Positions 22,406 to 23,765 of a DNA stretch of 23,765 bases are shown here, one piece after another (the first letter of the stretch is position 1; each line of letters opens with the position of its first letter). The notes under the pieces were generated by a model. It ran no database searches and was not told the DNA's origin. It saw only the letters and a program-made list of their open reading frames with translations. The stretch spans positions 1 to 23,765 of the forward strand of contig CAAFZH010000077.1 in the NCBI GenBank assembly GCA_900767495.1, given 5' to 3'. A program made the translations under genes and the position numbers. This stretch comes from Clostridia bacterium. Lineage in GTDB: Bacteria; Bacillota; Clostridia; Christensenellales; Borkfalkiaceae.

Positions 22406-23203
22406 ATGGCAAAGGATACTAAAATAATTTGTTTCGCCAACAATAAGGGCGGCAGCGGAAAATCCACCACTTGCTCAAGCGTGGGTTACGCCGCGGCGTC
22501 GCTCGGTAAAAAAGTTTTGCTTATCGACGGCGACATGCAACTCAATTTAACTCTCTCGTATTTTGACGAAGATAAGGCTATGAACGCCGCCGCAAGCGGA
22601 AAAAACCTTTATCAGGCGTTGAAAGACGAAACTCCGCTCGACGGTTTTATTTACAAAACCGACTACGAAAACGTTGATATAATTCCTTCGTCCACGCTTA
22701 TGAGCGGTATAGAGTACGAATTGTTTTCCAAATGGCAAAGGGAGTTTATACTCAAAAAACTTATAAAAGGCGTTAAGGAAAGCGGCGTTTACGACTTCGT
22801 GTTTATAGACGCGCCCCCTACGCTCGGTTGCTGGGTTATGAATATTCTCGTTGCGTCGGACTATCTCGTCGTACCCGTTGAAGCAAGCCCGTGGGGACTT
22901 TTCGGACTTGCCAATATGTTCGATTTCGTATCGAAAGTACGCGATATTTCGGTCAACCCCGAGGTGTTGGGCGTGGCTATTACCAAAGCCGATTCGAGAA
23001 AAAATTACGTAAAACAAACGCTCGAAACCTTAAAATCGCAGGAAAATATAAGCGTTTTCGACAGCGTTATACATACCGACAGCAGCGTGGAATGGGCGCA
23101 GGACGAATCCAGACCCGTAGGCGGATATAAAAAATCTTCGCGCGCGGCGAAAGAATATCTCGCGCTTACCGAAGAAATTTTAAATAAAATAAATAAGGAG
23201 TAA
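22406..23203 (+). CDS. ParA/McdA-type ATPase, candidate microcompartment positioning factor
   Basis: A 265-residue ParA/MinD-superfamily ATPase. The deviant Walker A is NNKGGSGKSTT, with signature Lys14 and Lys19. Walker B is FVFIDAPPTLG (D135), and switch-like VVPVEASPWGLFGLANM follows. The C terminus has the SSRAAKEYLALTEEI common to soluble ParA proteins. Such ATPases bind nucleoid DNA as ATP dimers and move cargo by gradients; McdA does this for carboxysomes. There is no ParB with a DNA-binding domain here, and the gene lies in a microcompartment locus next to its regulator, so compartment spacing is the best guess. Plasmid or chromosome partition is the alternative. AAGGGG precedes the ATG, which follows the DeoR stop by 3 bases; the two are co-transcribed. 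Confidence 0.92.
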   Translation: MAKDTKIICFANNKGGSGKSTTCSSVGYAAASLGKKVLLIDGDMQLNLTLSYFDEDKAMNAAASGKNLYQALKDETPLDGFIYKTDYENVDIIPSSTLMSGIEYELFSKWQREFILKKLIKGVKESGVYDFVFIDAPPTLGCWVMNILVASDYLVVPVEASPWGLFGLANMFDFVSKVRDISVNPEVLGVAITKADSRKNYVKQTLETLKSQENISVFDSVIHTDSSVEWAQDESRPVGGYKKSSRAAKEYLALTEEILNKINKE

Positions 23204-23207
23204 TATT

Positions 23208-23474
23208 ATGGCACTTGGAAAAGAAAGCGTAACGAGAGCGGCTTCCGCGGTGAAAACCACCGCCGCAAAGCCCAAGGCAAAGGAAGAGGAAATTGTAATT
23301 GCCGAGGTAAAACCGACGGTTAAAAAGACTTCCGCAAGAAAACCCAAAGCGACCGCCGCTACTGCGGAAAAGGCTTGCGCGGACGCAACTTGCAAAAAAG
23401 CGACTTGCGAAGGCTGCGTAAGGGTTAGTTCGGGCGAGCGTATGATTTGCGATTTGCCCGTATATTTACTGTAA
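23208..23474 (+). CDS. Small basic low-complexity protein, candidate ParA partner
   Basis: I recognise no family in this 88-residue protein. Residues 1-55 are Lys/Ala/Thr/Pro-rich and probably disordered (for example VKPTVKKTSARKPKATAATA). Residues 57-81 hold five Cys (C57, C62, C67, C70, C81) in ADATCKKATCEGC and later. It ends with a hydrophobic LPVYLL. It starts 4 bases after the ParA stop with GGAG before the ATG, so co-expression is clear, and a terminator follows at once. Small, charged, disordered proteins encoded next to ParA-type ATPases are usually their activators or adaptors (McdB, ParB-like N-terminal peptides). That role is proposed here by position and composition only. Confidence 0.75.
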   Translation: MALGKESVTRAASAVKTTAAKPKAKEEEIVIAEVKPTVKKTSARKPKATAATAEKACADATCKKATCEGCVRVSSGERMICDLPVYLL

Positions 23475-23489
23475 AATTTTATAAATTCG

Positions 23490-23517
23490 GCGCAACCGTA
23501 TGGTTGCGCTTTTTTTT
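23490..23517 (+). terminator. Terminator after the ParA group
   Basis: GCGCAACC (23490-23497) pairs with GGTTGCGC (23502-23509), loop GTAT, followed by eight T. It closes the regulator/ParA/small-protein transcript. Confidence 0.9.
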
Positions 23518-23765
23518 ATTATATAGTATAATGTTAGCCATTAGAGAGCCGAACTAATCAAGTTTTAACGGCGCAAAATTTGTAAAATCGGCGTTAAACT
23601 CTCTTGTAATACGCCAAGTATGACGGCGTTCGTTTGCCTTGATTTTCCTAAATTTATCGCCGTTAAAATGCGTAGCACCTTAAAGCCGTATTTTTTAGCA
23701 GATTGTTGGAAAGGCGAACGAAGGTGTATATCAATACATCGAGCGAGAATTTGCAAAAATATGCA
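23518..23765. repeat. Inverted-repeat region at the window edge, no gene seen
   Basis: The stretch starting TTTTAACGGCG (23563-23589) is the imperfect reverse complement of 23641-23668, arms of about 27 bases with a few mismatches and about 50 bases between. A further CGCC/GGCG dyad lies near 23612-23628. A TATAAT-like word occurs near 23526. The only open frame (minus strand, 63 codons) runs through these repeats and has no family I recognise. It is probably the start of another dispersed element cut off by the window end. Confidence 0.45.

Noticed and set aside
23565..23756. 63-codon minus-strand open frame at the window end
   Set aside because: It spans both arms of the inverted repeat, has no recognisable family and no ribosome site that I can see; better explained as repeat sequence.

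Overview
The window looks like the chromosome of an uncultivated gut-type Clostridia (Firmicutes). The evidence is AGGAGG-type ribosome binding sites, a Gram-positive surface protein with InlB-type and Cys-rich tandem repeats of a kind common in gut Clostridia, and a fucose microcompartment locus whose core order resembles, from memory, that of Clostridium phytofermentans. Many intergenic gaps carry short palindromic repeats.

Region 1 (1-8190): a MerR-type regulator (minus strand) diverges from a 2178-residue secreted, membrane-anchored surface protein with an exact 123-bp, 15-unit tandem repeat. Two copies of one 60-bp repeat (1-60 and 7882-7941, same orientation) bracket this pair. Region 2 (8190-12510): an AraC-family regulator diverges from L-fucose isomerase (fucI). 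Two minus-strand genes follow, an unrecognised 198-residue protein and a PHP-domain hydrolase.

Region 3 (12672-21553): a bacterial microcompartment (BMC) operon on the plus strand. The order is EutS/PduU shell protein, EutP/PduV P-loop protein, class II (fuculose-1-phosphate) aldolase, CoA-acylating aldehyde dehydrogenase (PduP), Zn-type alcohol dehydrogenase, four BMC-H shell proteins, PduL phosphotransacylase, EutN vertex protein, PduS-like Fe-S flavoprotein and PduT-like BMC-T. The aldolase, PduP, ADH and PduL carry terminal amphipathic helices that look like encapsulation peptides. Region 4 (21635-23474), after a hairpin terminator: a DeoR-family regulator, a ParA/McdA-type ATPase and a small basic, low-complexity, Cys-containing protein.

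Proposed working: fucose is isomerised by FucI and phosphorylated by a kinase not in this window. Fuculose-1-P is then cleaved inside the compartment to DHAP and lactaldehyde. No diol dehydratase (B12 or glycyl-radical) is present here. Lactaldehyde may therefore be dismutated inside the shell, by ADH to 1,2-propanediol and by PduP/PduL to lactoyl-CoA and lactoyl-phosphate. Alternatively an unlinked dehydratase feeds propionaldehyde to the same enzymes. PduS and PduT could pass electrons across the shell. The ParA ATPase and its small neighbour are the most novel element: a candidate positioning system for a catabolic microcompartment, analogous to carboxysome McdA/McdB.
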